Source of the DNA: Baylisascaris procyonis
Taxonomy: Eukaryota; Nematoda; Chromadorea; Rhabditida; Ascarididae
Assembly: GCA_037389465.1 (NCBI GenBank)
Contig: JAZARR010000205.1
Span: 124,001 to 188,000 of the forward strand
Reading direction: 5' to 3'
DNA: 64,000 nucleotides
Shown: positions 12,765 to 24,123 of the stretch, piece after piece
How the letters are laid out: each line of letters begins with the position of its first letter
Numbering within the stretch: the stretch's first letter is position 1
The notes under the pieces: model-generated
The model's database searches: none
Told to the model about the DNA's origin: nothing
What the model saw: only the letters and a program-made list of their open reading frames with translations
Program-made: the position numbers and the translations under genes

Positions 12765-14129
12765 TACCGACCGCAGCTTTAAGTCGACATTCAGAGCAAT
12801 AATCGCAAAAAAAATAGTCGATATTCATGATCAAGGTGTGTAAATGCTTTTCTCCTCAATAATTTTTGGTGTGAAAGCCGAAAAAGACAATTTTTAGGGT
12901 CCACTGAACGATACTTGCGAGATTACAGCCCGTTATGCTCATAAGCAAAAATAAAATCATCACTCGTATTCAAAACTGTCTAAAAACTTTTTCCATCATC
13001 CCCTAGTAGAACTCTGATTGTGAGAGGCCATAAGTCTGGATTTCTGGATGTGGTATAATAACTAAGCAGATCCAAAATCAATAAATAATTCAGAAATTTT
13101 CAAATTTTCAATAAATCATTCATTTATAAGAAGTTTCAATTGAACTCGAGCATTCCAAATCAAATTATATGTAATAAAAAAAGAAAAAAAAATTAAAGAA
13201 AAAAATCCATAAAAACCTATGCGGCTTAAATACACGAATAATTGCATCGAAAATCAACAGGTGAAACAACGAATGCAGGTAAGGTGGCACAGCTTCTAAT
13301 GGATGCACCAAGTGTAGCAGTTAGAGAAATGCTCAGCACAGGCAAGTGTAAATGTGATCGTTGGTTGCCTCACTAAGTCAGACAGCAAGGTCACTGCGAA
13401 AAGTGTGGGCACCGCCTTTGTGATGCGTCTCTCTCCTCATTCCATCATCTCTGCGATGTCTGTTGCATTCGACTCTCAAACGCATCAATTCGTTCAGGTG
13501 AAGAAGTTCCTTGAAGAATTTTTTGATGAAATTTTTTTTTGGAAGGCATATATCGTTTGTAAAGTATGAACGTATGTCTGTGTCTGAATGTCGGGTATGT
13601 CGTGTATGTGTTGGGTGAATCTCCATTATAGTGTCCTATATCCAATTGCGTTCCGATTGGTTATCTCTTTCACTCATCAATAGTATTAAATGCCAATTTG
13701 CATGAGTAAATTTTAGACAAGCTATCAGGTACGAAAAAAAAGAACAACCTTTCGCTTTCGATCTTTACAGGTAATTGGTTTTGAACGAAAATATGATATT
13801 TGCCGTTAAATTGTTTTTTTTTTCAAAGAATACCTGTATGTTTGATAGGTGTGCTTAATAGAATTGTAAAAAGCGCTTATCGTGCCAATCAACTTGGCGC
13901 TCTTTCTCACTTGCTTTTGTTTGAAATATAAAACTCATCCATAGATATACCCAACGAAGCCTTCGATCTCAGTAAATCAATAGCAATGATGACTCTGTCG
14001 TATATCTCTGCGGATAATCTCACAAAAAAAGATCAAATCACTGATAAGATCAATCTTTGGACCAAACAGTGAGCAGATGCTCGCAGTAAAGAAAATGTTA
14101 TTTACGTTACAACGACAATTATTCGGCAG
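12765..14129 (+). pseudogene. Decaying multi-exon gene with Cys/His-rich exon, in-frame stops
   Basis: Exon-like block 12765-12835 (acceptor TTTCCAG, frame TDRSFKSTFRAIIAKK, phase 1 out at AAG|GTGTGT) joins in frame to block 13261-13497 (acceptor ATCAACAG, donor TTCAG|GTGAAG, again phase 1 out). The second block reads GKVAQLLMDAPSVAVREML, CKCDRWLPH, then TAA (13374-13376), then GHCEKCGHRLC and FHHLCDVCCIRL in the same frame: a zinc-binding-like Cys/His array split by a stop. A third block from 13857 (acceptor TTTGATAG) reads VLNRIVKSAYRANQLGALSH, TAA, NSSIDIPNEAFDLSKSIAMM, ...DKINLWTKQ, TGA, then more open frame to about 14129. Three in-frame stops with otherwise coding-like, phase-correct exons argue for a pseudogene that kept its introns. 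A live gene with unseen splicing or sequence errors remain possible. Family not recognised. Confidence 0.42.
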
Positions 14130-14371
14130 GCGCTAAAACTTTTGTAAAGAAAATGCTGGATAAAACCAACAGAAATAAATCAATAATCGTTAAAATTGAT
14201 GCTTTTTTATACTTTATTTAACTAGTGATATCATTCCTTACAATTGTTGAGATTTTATTTGCAACGAAAATATAGCGATGAATGAAATCTTCGGCGTAAT
14301 TAATGTGGATATCACTTCTGAGGGATTTTACACTACACAATTTTCGAAAAAAAAAACATCATCCAATATAT

Positions 14372-14470
14372 TTTTTCCAGCTTTTTTCCAGGATTTTTTC
14401 CACTTTTTGAGGATTTTTTCCACTTTTTTCAGGATTTTTTCCATTTTTTCAGGATTTTTTCCAGTGTTTC
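14372..14470 (+). repeat. T-rich tandem repeat, ~20-bp unit
   Basis: About four imperfect copies of a unit with core AGGATTTTTTCCA plus a T-run (near 14389, 14409, 14431, 14450). Any peptide read from it (repeated F-x-F) is unlikely to be real. Confidence 0.75.
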
Positions 14471-14710
14471 CAATGGAAAAAGTTTCAGAATGTTCCAATA
14501 TATTTTCAGAAATTTTTATGACATGACGCTGGTTACATTATAAAGCGTTTGCATAGCACACAGATTGTTCATCTTGAAACATTGCATATATTCTCGATGC
14601 ATTTTTATGACGAATTTTACGAGAAAAGAAAATATTATTTTAAAAAAAATGACTGATTTATTTATAACGCAATATTTGTTGATAATTTCATACTACTAAA
14701 GCAAAATTAG

Positions 14711-15179
14711 CTTGAAGAGAAAATCGCCGGAGTCCACCTTAAAACCGATAGAATTTACCCAGGGGGAGATAGATGCTTCATAAATCTTTCAATCAATCGT
14801 CCGACGGTCGAGATGTTTATATAGGGGTCATTGGCAACGGGAATATATTCCCTAAGAAAATAAAAAAATTCCCTGAAAATAAATCAATTTTATCCTCCAT
14901 TTCTGTTAACGACAATAATTTCAGGTACCATATTCATTTCGATAAGATCGCTATCACCGTAATCATCTGATTCACAGTAATCCTATGTTTCCAGAAAACT
15001 CGTTGTGATCATAAAGTCTACGTGAAGAGCAGAAGAGGCGGAATAACCATACTCATAAATAAATATATGCTTATGATTGGAAGTAATGCTAAGCGCAAAT
15101 GCTTCGGTTGTGAATTGCTTCACCCTGTCGCCAAAACTTTTTGTTTGTTTATGCTAAAAAAAAGTTGCAGATTTCAGAA
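14711..15179 (+). pseudogene. Two coding-like blocks, possibly the tail of the decaying gene; FLYWCH-like second block
   Basis: Block 14711-14824 follows AAAATTAG and reads LEEKIAGVHLKTDRIYPGGD, RCFINLSINRPTVEMFI, then TAG. Block from 14995 follows TATGTTTCCAG and reads KTRCDHKVYVKSRRGG, ITILINKYMLMIG, KRKCFGCELLHPVAK, running open to the C-rich tract. The small beta-rich, Y...G...R-x-C-x2-C pattern is reminiscent of FLYWCH-type zinc modules, but the match is by eye only. No clean donor joins the two blocks, and they may belong with the interrupted exons at 12765-14129. Confidence 0.3.
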
Positions 15180-15189
15180 AATTCGGTTT

Positions 15190-15272
15190 ACCCCCCCCCC
15201 GATCCCCCACCCGACCCCCCCCCCAATCCTCCCATCCCCCGATCCCTCATCCGATCCCCCCCGATCCCCCCT
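15190..15272 (+). repeat. C-rich GATCCCCC-type repeat
   Basis: Long C-runs separated by GAT, CAT, AAT or GA in about 80 bp, with repeated GATCCCCC units. The minus strand is correspondingly a series of G5-G10 runs. Sharp contrast with the AT-rich surroundings. Confidence 0.9.
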
Positions 15273-15914
15273 CTCAATATTAAATATTGTAAAATAAAGA
15301 AACCCTATGAAAAGGACAATTCAAAGGGCATGTCACTTGTTGAAAGTGACCGATACAATCGACAGATGTCATATTGGTGACCATTTGGTGGTTCGCTTAA
15401 AGGAAAAATAAAGGGACAACAAATTTTTGATGAATATTCACTGAGAATGAATGCTCCCTCGAGATTAGATTTCTTTGCTGTTTAACAAAATGTCGAATTT
15501 GATCGCCATATTCTTAGCGAATATACGTTTGCTATTTGCATTATTATGAAAAAGAAAAAAAAAAGTTTTTTCTCGAATTTAATTCGATATCATAACAAAA
15601 TTTTATGATCAAATTCATTTTCTAAAACAATTAGCTATATTTTTCACATAATAATTAAGGAGTATATTTTCAAATATTAGCTGCATTTCAAATCTTCAAC
15701 TATATAAAATTTTTTCAATTTTATATTTCTTATCTCTCGTATTCAAAAACGTCGAATTTTATGTTGAAAGATTTCGAACGTTGGTATTTTGGAGTATGGT
15801 TAATAAGCTTATGTTATATAGTGCTATTTCTTGATGAAATATTGCTCACCTATTCGATTGAAAATATTTGAAATGCATTTAATTTGTATCGTTTTTCACT
15901 ATGTTCTGTCCTCA

Positions 15915-16961
15915 GACTAGCAATATAATACGGCTTTACCGATAAGCAATTAAATGAGACTGAAAAAAGTCGAGTTATACAACTATCCTTGAGAAATATA
16001 ATAGCGCCATCATAGATAAAAATATCGACATAACCATACTGTCACACAACAGTTCTTATATTTCATAAAGCAAGACGACCACATACATAGTACAATCAAC
16101 ATGTTGGGCATAGTATCCACTAATCATCACAAATGTAACCAACGGAAAATGAAATAAGAGCGCAACGTGATTTTCAAAATCTTTGGCGAAAAAAAAGAAT
16201 ACTAAACGAACAAAAACAGCTTTATATTTCCGATAATCCAACGCATAGTACACATTTTTCAAATTTTAGCTATTCACATGCACAAATTGGACCAGAAGGC
16301 ATGGCCTTGTGGCGTAATGGGTAAGGCGTCTGAATTCTAGTCAGAGGGTCGCAGGTTCGGTTCCCTGCCTCGGCCGGGCTTTTGCAAGGTTTCTGCCATT
16401 TCTTGCTCGTTTCTCAATCTTCCTCCTAAACCTCTCCAGTAATGGAGATTTCCTTCTAAAATCGGTTGTAATTGCTACGAGATTTGTCGGCTAAGCAGGT
16501 TAACGAATAGACTGAATCGGGTTGAACACTGAATCTATCAAATAGTACTCGGGTTCGACCCCTGCCTGGCTCAGTAAGGACTTCGCCCCCGTCCGTTTAG
16601 TATCACATATAAAAGTGGAGGAGAGGCTTCGCTCAACCCCCTATGTAACAAACACAAACAGGAGGGGGAACCGCACCCAACTTCCCACCCACGCAATCCC
16701 AACCAACCGCTTTAACCACTGCGCGAATTCCACCATGCAGTCCCTGTCATTTTCACCCGTCTTTGTATCTCATAATGAAATTGTCGTATTTCATAGTGAA
16801 ATGGTCACAATCTCCTAGCCTTCTACATGTGGGAAAAGCCCACAAATGTGAGAAATTGGGGGTGAGAATTTTCCCTCGAAATTTTGAGCACACTTTTCAC
16901 CACCATACACCACAGCGATCCAGCTTTCCAACAAACTCATCCAAGAGAGTCGGCAAGGAAT

Positions 16962-16962
<1 letters not shown>
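15915..16962 (+). repeat. Dispersed ~1.05-kb repeat, copy 1, with tRNA-derived modules
   Basis: Aligns along its whole length with 39265-40402; for example GATAAGCAATTAAA, GAAAAAAGTCGAGTTATACA, AATAGCGCCATCATAGATAA and TTTAGTATCACA occur in both, in the same order. It contains a tRNA-Arg(UCU)-like unit (16303-16376), a second promoter-like pair (GGCTAAGCAGG near 16490 and GGGTTCGACCCC near 16552), and on the opposite strand a GCGCAGTGGTTAAAGC box A-like motif near 16710-16730. It ends against a (TA)n array at 16964. No long shared reading frame is preserved. Best read as a non-autonomous, RNA polymerase III-type element; no flanking duplication was identified. Confidence 0.75.
16303..16376 (+). 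repeat. tRNA-Arg(UCU)-like module inside dispersed repeat
   Basis: Box A region TGGCGTAATGGGTAAGGCG, a perfect 5-bp anticodon stem (TCTGA/TCAGA) around loop ATTCTAG (anticodon TCT) and a GCAGG/CCTGC T-stem with GGTTCGGTTC. The acceptor stem GGCCTTG/CTCGGCC has two mismatches and the T-loop is one base long. It is therefore probably a tRNA-derived promoter module rather than a working tRNA; it recurs degenerated at 39654-39733. Confidence 0.6.

Positions 16963-16963
<1 letters not shown>

Positions 16964-17037
<74 letters not shown>
16964..17037. repeat. (TA)n microsatellite at the end of repeat copy 1
   Basis: About 74 bp of alternating TA, starting exactly where similarity between the two dispersed-repeat copies ends. 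It may be a tail of the element or independent. It lies 155 bp downstream of the stop of the minus-strand gene. Confidence 0.95.
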
Positions 17038-17044
<7 letters not shown>

Positions 17045-17171
17045 CCACATTTTATGTTTAGCAAACAATTTAGTGAGAATGAATCGTTCACAATAGTCGT
17101 TGTTTGATGTTTTATGAGGATTTTTTCTCCGTTGTATATTATAAATATGACTCGATAAGAGTGAACAAAAT

Positions 17172-17177
17172 TTTATT
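17172..17177 (-). terminator. AATAAA polyadenylation signal of the gene ending at 17193
   Basis: AATAAA on the minus strand 16 nt after the TAA stop. It supports 17193 as the true end of the gene. Confidence 0.55.
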
Positions 17178-17192
17178 TCCATATGAATATTA

Positions 17193-20100
17193 TTAAGAGT
17201 TAAAAACATCATGAAATGTTGTATTAGGTGGAAGACGTGTGGCTAATGAACGAATCTCCTCCATTTCCACATAGTAGTTGAGTTGTCGTTTCAGTTTTCG
17301 TAAAAAAACAAGTCGCTTACGTCGAGGTTTACTTTCGACCAATGCTTTGATCATCGTAAATATCTCTTCGCTATCACCACTGTCCGCCTAGAAATATTCC
17401 ACTTTTCTTTTTATTCACAGATTTACTTATATTCAAAAATGCTAAATTTCATATCTTTCTAAGCGTAATTTGGGCTCATGTATAATGCAAAAATTTGCAT
17501 ATATTTTGTATATATATAAAAATACGAAAATTTGCATATATTTTATAAGTGTTTCTCATGATCATTCAAGTGGTAAAATAAAGGCAATTTTCTAAAGTTC
17601 AAGTAAGCGATCACTGATCAACAAGCAACTTCCAGTAAACGACAAACACCCTCCATCTAAAATCGAAATAATAGATAAGCTTGTGACATTCGTTATAATT
17701 AGAAGTGCCGATAATGTAACGATAAAGAAAAGTTAACGTAATAATAAAAAAGCCTTATCAATAAAATAAATTGTATATGCAACTTTGTTGAATGGAGCTA
17801 AATGGAGCTAATTAATGGAGCTAATTAACAGATAAAAAGTTAAAAGTGAAATTTAAAATGTAAGAGGTTAAGTTAAAGAGCAATGAGATAACTTAAAAAT
17901 AAAGGCATAAAAGTACAAAAGTTGGTAATAATAAAAAGCAAGATAAAAATTGCTGTAAAACCTTCCCTTCATATCGTAGACGATGAATATTCTCGTTGTA
18001 AAACTGTCAAAATAATGCGAGCATATTACAACTTTACACTTTTAGCAATAGTAATTAAGTAATAATTACTAATTAAATAAATAAATGTTACAAATTTATG
18101 ATAGTAAGATAATTAAGTAATAATTACTAATTAAAAACTTCAATAAAAATATAACCGATGTATTTGTTTGGTTGTTCCCGTCGACTTTCAACGAGATCGG
18201 CGTCGAAGAGGATAATGAATCCTCGGTACTTTGTTCAGAATCTGAAGGAACAATTGAGAGGCATCGAGCTTATTGAAGATCTCACATCGCTAAAAATGTA
18301 ATAAAATACGTTGGAAAAAAATTTTTATATGATAAGATAAGATCAATTTTATTAGATACCGAAATGGTATAAATAGCTGTTTATGTTTTGGTTTTGGCTT
18401 TAGTGCGGTGTTTTTGCTACCGTAATGGTACAGTATGGTATCGATTTTGGTATAGTAATAGTATAAAAAAAACATAAAAAACATGGTACGGTAAATGATC
18501 GCTTCTATAAATCGTGTTGGTCTATAAATTTTAATCGTCTATAAATTGGTTTTATAAATTGCCGCCATCGTTTCTTGAAGTTTTCATTTCTATTTCTCTA
18601 TAAAGAGTTGCTATCGTTCTATGATTCCATTCTTTGATAGAATCTCAACCAAGAAGCGATCCTTCGAATTTTCTTCTCTCTCAACTGTCTCATTATACTC
18701 TCTATTCTGTTTGCTCTTCGGAGCTCTTCAAAACAGCATTATTTCCCAATGGAATTCTTCCATACAATTTATTTCTAGACGTGATGCTAATAAAATCGAG
18801 AAATATCCGCTAATAGCCTCTATTAAATTTTATAAAAGGAAATTCTACCTGAACAATCTTCATCATTCTCGCTATCTTTTGTTTCACTTTGAGGAGAAAC
18901 ATTTGCTAAAATATTTTCGATCGTTCCTGAACATAAAAAATTTCATTCAGAAATATATGCATAAATATGCATACATAGTTATTTACATATAAGTTTATGC
19001 ATATATATTTCGCATCACTAACGGAAAGATCAATCAAAATTAAGGCTACTTAAGAGTGATTTATTTGAAGCAAGCCTCAATTTATTCACTTGAATATGGG
19101 GGGTTAGTCGTTTAACGCAATCTCTTTCATTGATGATCATAAGTGATTACGTACGCTCTCATGAAATTTGGGAAGTAATCTTACCATTTGGGAAGTAATC
19201 TCATAAATTATTACCATTTGGGAAGTTACCTGCTTCAACCTGCCCACCAGCCACTTTTTTCTAAGATCTAATAGAAGATTTGATAAATAATAAAGAAAAA
19301 AATAAGTCAAAATATATTCGGTAATCATAAATTAATGCAATGACGGTGAGAAGAGAATGTTGGAAGTAAACAAACCTTGAGTTTGAACTTCAGCTCGAAC
19401 TTCTGAAGAGCTACAAGGTGATATGTGTGAAGTTGGTTCAGAAGAATTGCTCGTAATTTGTTGCGCTATTAATTCGTTCCCTTCACTATCGTCTTGTTTT
19501 CGATCCGAATCATTGATGATTGATGGAGAATGTTTTATTTCGATACTATTTCCCATCGATGAGCATGTCTCTTCACATTGCCCACAAATAAAAAGTGACG
19601 TTAATTGTGTTTCTGTTTGATTTTGTATTTGAGAATTCTGCAATAGACAATCATAATTGTTAAATTACTCGAGATTGGCAAGTTATAAACTTCCGTTTAG
19701 ATAATCCAACAATAATAATTCAATTTTTCAACAAATAAATCGACTGTAAATTAATAATTTAATATATTTTGATAAAATATAGCTGAATTTATTCAGCGAC
19801 CTATAAAAGATAATTTTCTTCGGAGTCTAGCATAGTCCGTCATTTGCATATATTTGCATATAGCGAACTCAAATATTTTTGAGAATATGAATAGTTAAGC
19901 AGCAGTTAGGTTACACTTTAAAACCAAAAAAAAAGTATTTTTAGAAAATGTTGGGGAAGAAAGGAAAACTTTTGAAAAAAAAATGCACCTCAACTACAGG
20001 CGTTTCAGCGGTTGAATCATTTTGCAAGCGTAGAAGTTTTAAAAGTTGTTGTTGATAGATCAATGGGATCTCCTTCGAGGGTTGCTCTTCACCTAATCTC

Positions 20101-23100
20101 TATAAATAAAAGTAGAAATTAAAATTAAATAAAGAAAAAAATAAATTAAAATCGATAAAAGTAGAAAAAAATAATTTTCAAAAAAATTCATAAAAAGCGA
20201 ATTTGCATTTGTTTTTCACTGAAAAATTCATTGAGTCAGAAATAAACTGACGATATTATTGAGAAATTTTACACGCATTGATGATCAGTCTTCCCCTGTC
20301 CAGACGATTAAATGAGGATCAGTCAAATAAGGTGTTAAAGTCCTAGACCAACACGAACCGGGATTAACGATCAAACCCCCCCCCCCCAAAAAAAAAAATC
20401 AGTCAAATAAGAGACTCATTAGGTAATGATAATAGGAATAAACAATAATAAAAACGGCCAATTCCTTTCCTAGAAAAGATGACGTCATTGCAATAGCAGC
20501 AAGAATTCCTTTTTTTTTGACCTTGAATTTCAATAAATTGAAATTTAAATAAACTTGAATTCAATTCTAATTCTCTTCAAATCTAAATCCAGATTTAAAC
20601 AATTGTGAAGGACTTTCAGATCACTTGAAGACCAATTATGCGGGAAAAACTATTCGGCAAAGAAATGAAGTATTACTGGATAGCGGTTAATGTAATAAAA
20701 GAACACAAAATATCCATATCTCAAAATTTAAATACCATTATAAATTCAATGAAAGCATATGCAAAATTATACCTACACGGTCCATTCTTCAATAACACTT
20801 CAACGACAACCATGAATTTTTCACGTGATTTACTAATATTATTTTCTAAATTTTTACTGCTGTGTAAAGTAATTCAAATAAAACAACAAAAACAAATAAA
20901 AATAAATTTAATAATGAATAAAAAAAAACCTACTCGCCGTTTTGATAACTGTGATGAATTTCGCTGATATGCCACATTATTCATTTGTTGCTTAGAGTCT
21001 ATACTCTAAAATGAAATATTCAAAAAAAAAAAAAAAAATTTAATCCATTTTTAACCAAATAAACTAAATTTTTTTATGTAATTAAATTAAATGAAGTAAA
21101 AAATGTTTTATATTTATTTATTTACTTCAAGCTATCATATTATCATGGAATTATCGCCTCTATTGCACCAAATTAATCAAGAATATGTTGTTCACGCAAA
21201 ACTAATATTTGATATCACTGAATTATGCAAATTATTCATCTAAAGATTAATTACGAAAGTAATTACGAATAAAATAAACGAAATATTTGTTCCCACAACG
21301 AAAATGCTAAAAAAAACTGTTTTTTAGATAGTCGAAGAAAATGACCCCCCTCCACCCTAATCAATTGTATATGCATGGTAAAAACTGTAATCGAGAAATA
21401 AAGGTGAAATAAAACAATGATGCAATTTTAAATCATTTTTAATCCATTGATTAAACTAAAGCTTTGGTTTTCATTTTCATTCATTAACTTCTTTCCTAAC
21501 ATATAACGGAAACGACTGGCAAATATGAACGAATACGCATTATGTATCAATAGTTTCTTCGGTGAAATACTTAAGTGAACAAAAGGAAGTGAATATAAAA
21601 TGCTAATTTAAGATACCTATTTATTTAATCTTTGATTGGTTCATTATTAGATTTCATATAATCAATCTTAAAGGTTTAATTATACTTTTAAAATTCCCAA
21701 ATATTTATTGATTTTAGCAATTTTCAACTAAAAAATCGAAGAGATTTTAGAATAGACTCTATCAAATCAATCTCTGAGGAAATTTTCATTCACCTTTTAA
21801 CACTTATGCAAATATCAAAGGCATAAAAATTTTAATATGCAAATTTCAAAAATATTCGAGAATATATACTCACTTACCGCAAATTCAGATGAAGATAATG
21901 ATGAAGTAAGCTCACTCAATGCGGCGACACTATTCGTGAATGGAGGATGTGTATGTCCTTCTTCTGTCACATACAACTATAAAATAAAATAGAAAATTTT
22001 CATTAATCTTGTTGAACTCATCAAACAATTAAAAATATCAGATTCAATTTAAAAATATTTAAATCCACATTAAATCAATCCTAATCCCCTTCTTCCACCA
22101 ATCAACAAATTATAGAAGAAGCTGCAGAAGAAAATGCATAAAAAACTATGCTTAAAGCAGAGAAAATGCGTAGAAAAAGTCTTAACTTTAATTTAAAACT
22201 GAATTATACAAACTGTCGAATTGGAAAAAAAAGCGAATAAAAATATAATTTTAATCCACAACTGAGCTGTAGAGATTACCCAAAAGAAACAATACAAAAG
22301 AATGCATGATAGATTTTGAGGATTTCGTGATGATCGGTTTTAGAGTGAAACAACTCCATAAAAAAAAGAATCACGAGGATTTTAGGATACTCAAATGCTA
22401 TTTGACGATTTAGTGATATAAAATTTTCTAATATTTCCATATTACATATCTGTTACCAAAGGTATAATATTTATAAAATATATACTCAATATGCACGATG
22501 AATGGATAAAATATGCGGAAAAAAAAGTGATGAAAATAAAAAGAGAAGCAAATAACCTGAACAAAATCGACCATCACTTTCGCTTTCATCGATGCATAGC
22601 ATGGCTCATGTTTGCAATGATAGTATACTATATTGTTGACTTTCTAAAAATGTTCATCTTTATTCTTGCTGCTCTTCTTTATGGATAATGACTAAAATAA
22701 TTCCAGAAAATTCTGGATAAATAGAAATAATCGAAAGAATGAACTTCTCACTCACATTGTGATGTCGATACCATGAATCACCGAGTTGCTCTTCCCATTC
22801 TTTGAAGCGATCAATACCGATTGCTAATTTCTTCACATAGAAACGTCTCTTATCACGTTGTTGTGTTGGTGCCATATTTGAAGAGATCTGAAAATATTCA
22901 TTCCCTCAAAAAAAAAATTTGCATAAATGAAAAAAAAAAACTAAACACTACTCTAGTTAAGTTGAAATTTGATTGGTAAACCTCCATTGATAATCCTCTT
23001 CATCTGCTATTATTTTCCATTGAAGTATAACTCACCAATGGTGATGATGCGTTCGTTGTGTATGAGTGATACGATTGATTAAAGATGATGCTAGGTATCG

Positions 23101-23907
23101 TCTTCGTGACACCTGAAATATTGCCTAACGGAACGTTTTCGTCCTAATTGCCCGGGGAATTTTTATATAATAAGTTAGAATAAAAAATTTTTTTTGTGCT
23201 CCTCAGTGCATATTTATATCCGTTTCAATGTCTACCTAAATAATGAGGAAATCTAACAACCGTTCTAGTATTATTCGTAAATGCATTTCTAGACGATAGT
23301 GCATACGAAACAATAAAATTCCAGTGATAACGAAATTAATCGACCTTATCAGCTAAATTCATATATTTAATAACATACTTATCAAGTAACATTTTCATTC
23401 CTGAACGTTAAATTCGGTGTTTTACACTATACTATAAATTGCTGCTACCATATTAAAAGTCTCAATAACGCTCAACTAAAGTGGAAAATTGGAGTCAATA
23501 TTTTCTTCCTAATCTAGTAGTTATTGTTGTAGGAAATATATCATTGCTAGTTCATTACTCTATATTACTTTGTTACTTTATATTACTCCAATAGTAACTC
23601 TTATCACTCGATGATTGAATATGCACACTATTCTAGAGGTTATTTACATCTCTAGTGCAAAACTACAAGTGCATCGGATTGCTTCCTTTAGTGCTGTATT
23701 TTTTATACGTTATTCTCATAAAGAAACATACGAATCAAATAAAATTAAAAAGACTAAAGTAATATTTTACTACTCAGTGTTCATAGAAGCATAAGATACG
23801 CATATGAGGAAATATAGAATATCTGCAATTGTGAATATATATTAACAACACAAAAATTACAATTAATGTATAATAATTAAAGAGTGCTTACCTTCGTTGA
23901 TCGACAT
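17193..23907 (-). CDS. Unrecognised protein with BESS-like C-terminus, 9 exons
   Basis: Exons: 23907-23892 (ATG, MSINE), 23112-23036, 22887-22756, 21976-21878, 21005-20934, 20099-19989, 19637-19376, 18268-18186 (or to 18156), 17387-17193 (TAA). Phases agree throughout, giving about 348-358 residues. Donors include GTAAGC, GTGAGT, GTGAGT and GTAAGT; acceptors include TTTCAG and TTATAG. Residues about 39-70 are basic and aromatic (KRRFYVKKLAIGIDRF, then WYRHH). The middle is Ser/Asn/Gln/Glu-rich and probably disordered, with a Gln/Leu patch (IYQQQLLKLLRLQ) and a C-x2-C (FICGQCEETC). The last exon is conserved-looking: DSGDSEEIFTMIKALVESK, RRKR, LRKLKRQLNYY. That acidic-aromatic then basic helix resembles BESS motifs of MADF-BESS regulators, but no MADF was recognised. 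A second possible acceptor for exon 2 lies at 23148. Function unknown; the exon 8 boundaries are weakest. Confidence 0.75.
19164..19229 (+). repeat. Three short copies of ATTTGGGAAGTAATC
   Basis: Units near 19165, 19183 and 19214; the last is diverged (GAAGTTACC). They lie in the intron between exons 7 and 8 of the minus-strand gene. Confidence 0.7.
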
Positions 23908-23974
23908 AGAAAGGTGCGAACAAACAATGCTTAACGATCGTTAAGTCGAATTTCCGCAAAATCGACTCTTTCTA
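23908..23974 (-). promoter_or_regulatory. Candidate 5' leader after an acceptor (possible trans-splice site)
   Basis: TTTTCTTTGCAG ends at 23975 (minus strand), followed by a 67-nt leader and the ATG of the gene at 17193-23907. No upstream coding exon was found, so the acceptor could receive a spliced leader or a 5' UTR exon. Confidence 0.4.
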
Positions 23975-24039
23975 CTGCAAAGAAAAAATTTCCGCACGAT
24001 TCATAAAGCAATAGAAATATAAATATTCCTTAAATCAGG

Positions 24040-24123
<84 letters not shown>

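Noticed and set aside
16056..16262. Minus-strand frame shared by both copies of the dispersed repeat (counterpart 39415-39618)
   Set aside because: The two copies differ by frame-disrupting indels and the peptides diverge quickly, so similarity reflects the DNA repeat, not a protein.
16303..16376. Functional tRNA-Arg gene
   Set aside because: Acceptor stem has two mismatches, T-loop is too long, and the sequence is part of a dispersed repeat with a more degenerate second copy.
18621..18992. 123-residue open frame starting with ATG
   Set aside because: AT-driven composition (F, L, S, K, I), no motif, no splice context; it overlaps no exon of the minus-strand gene.
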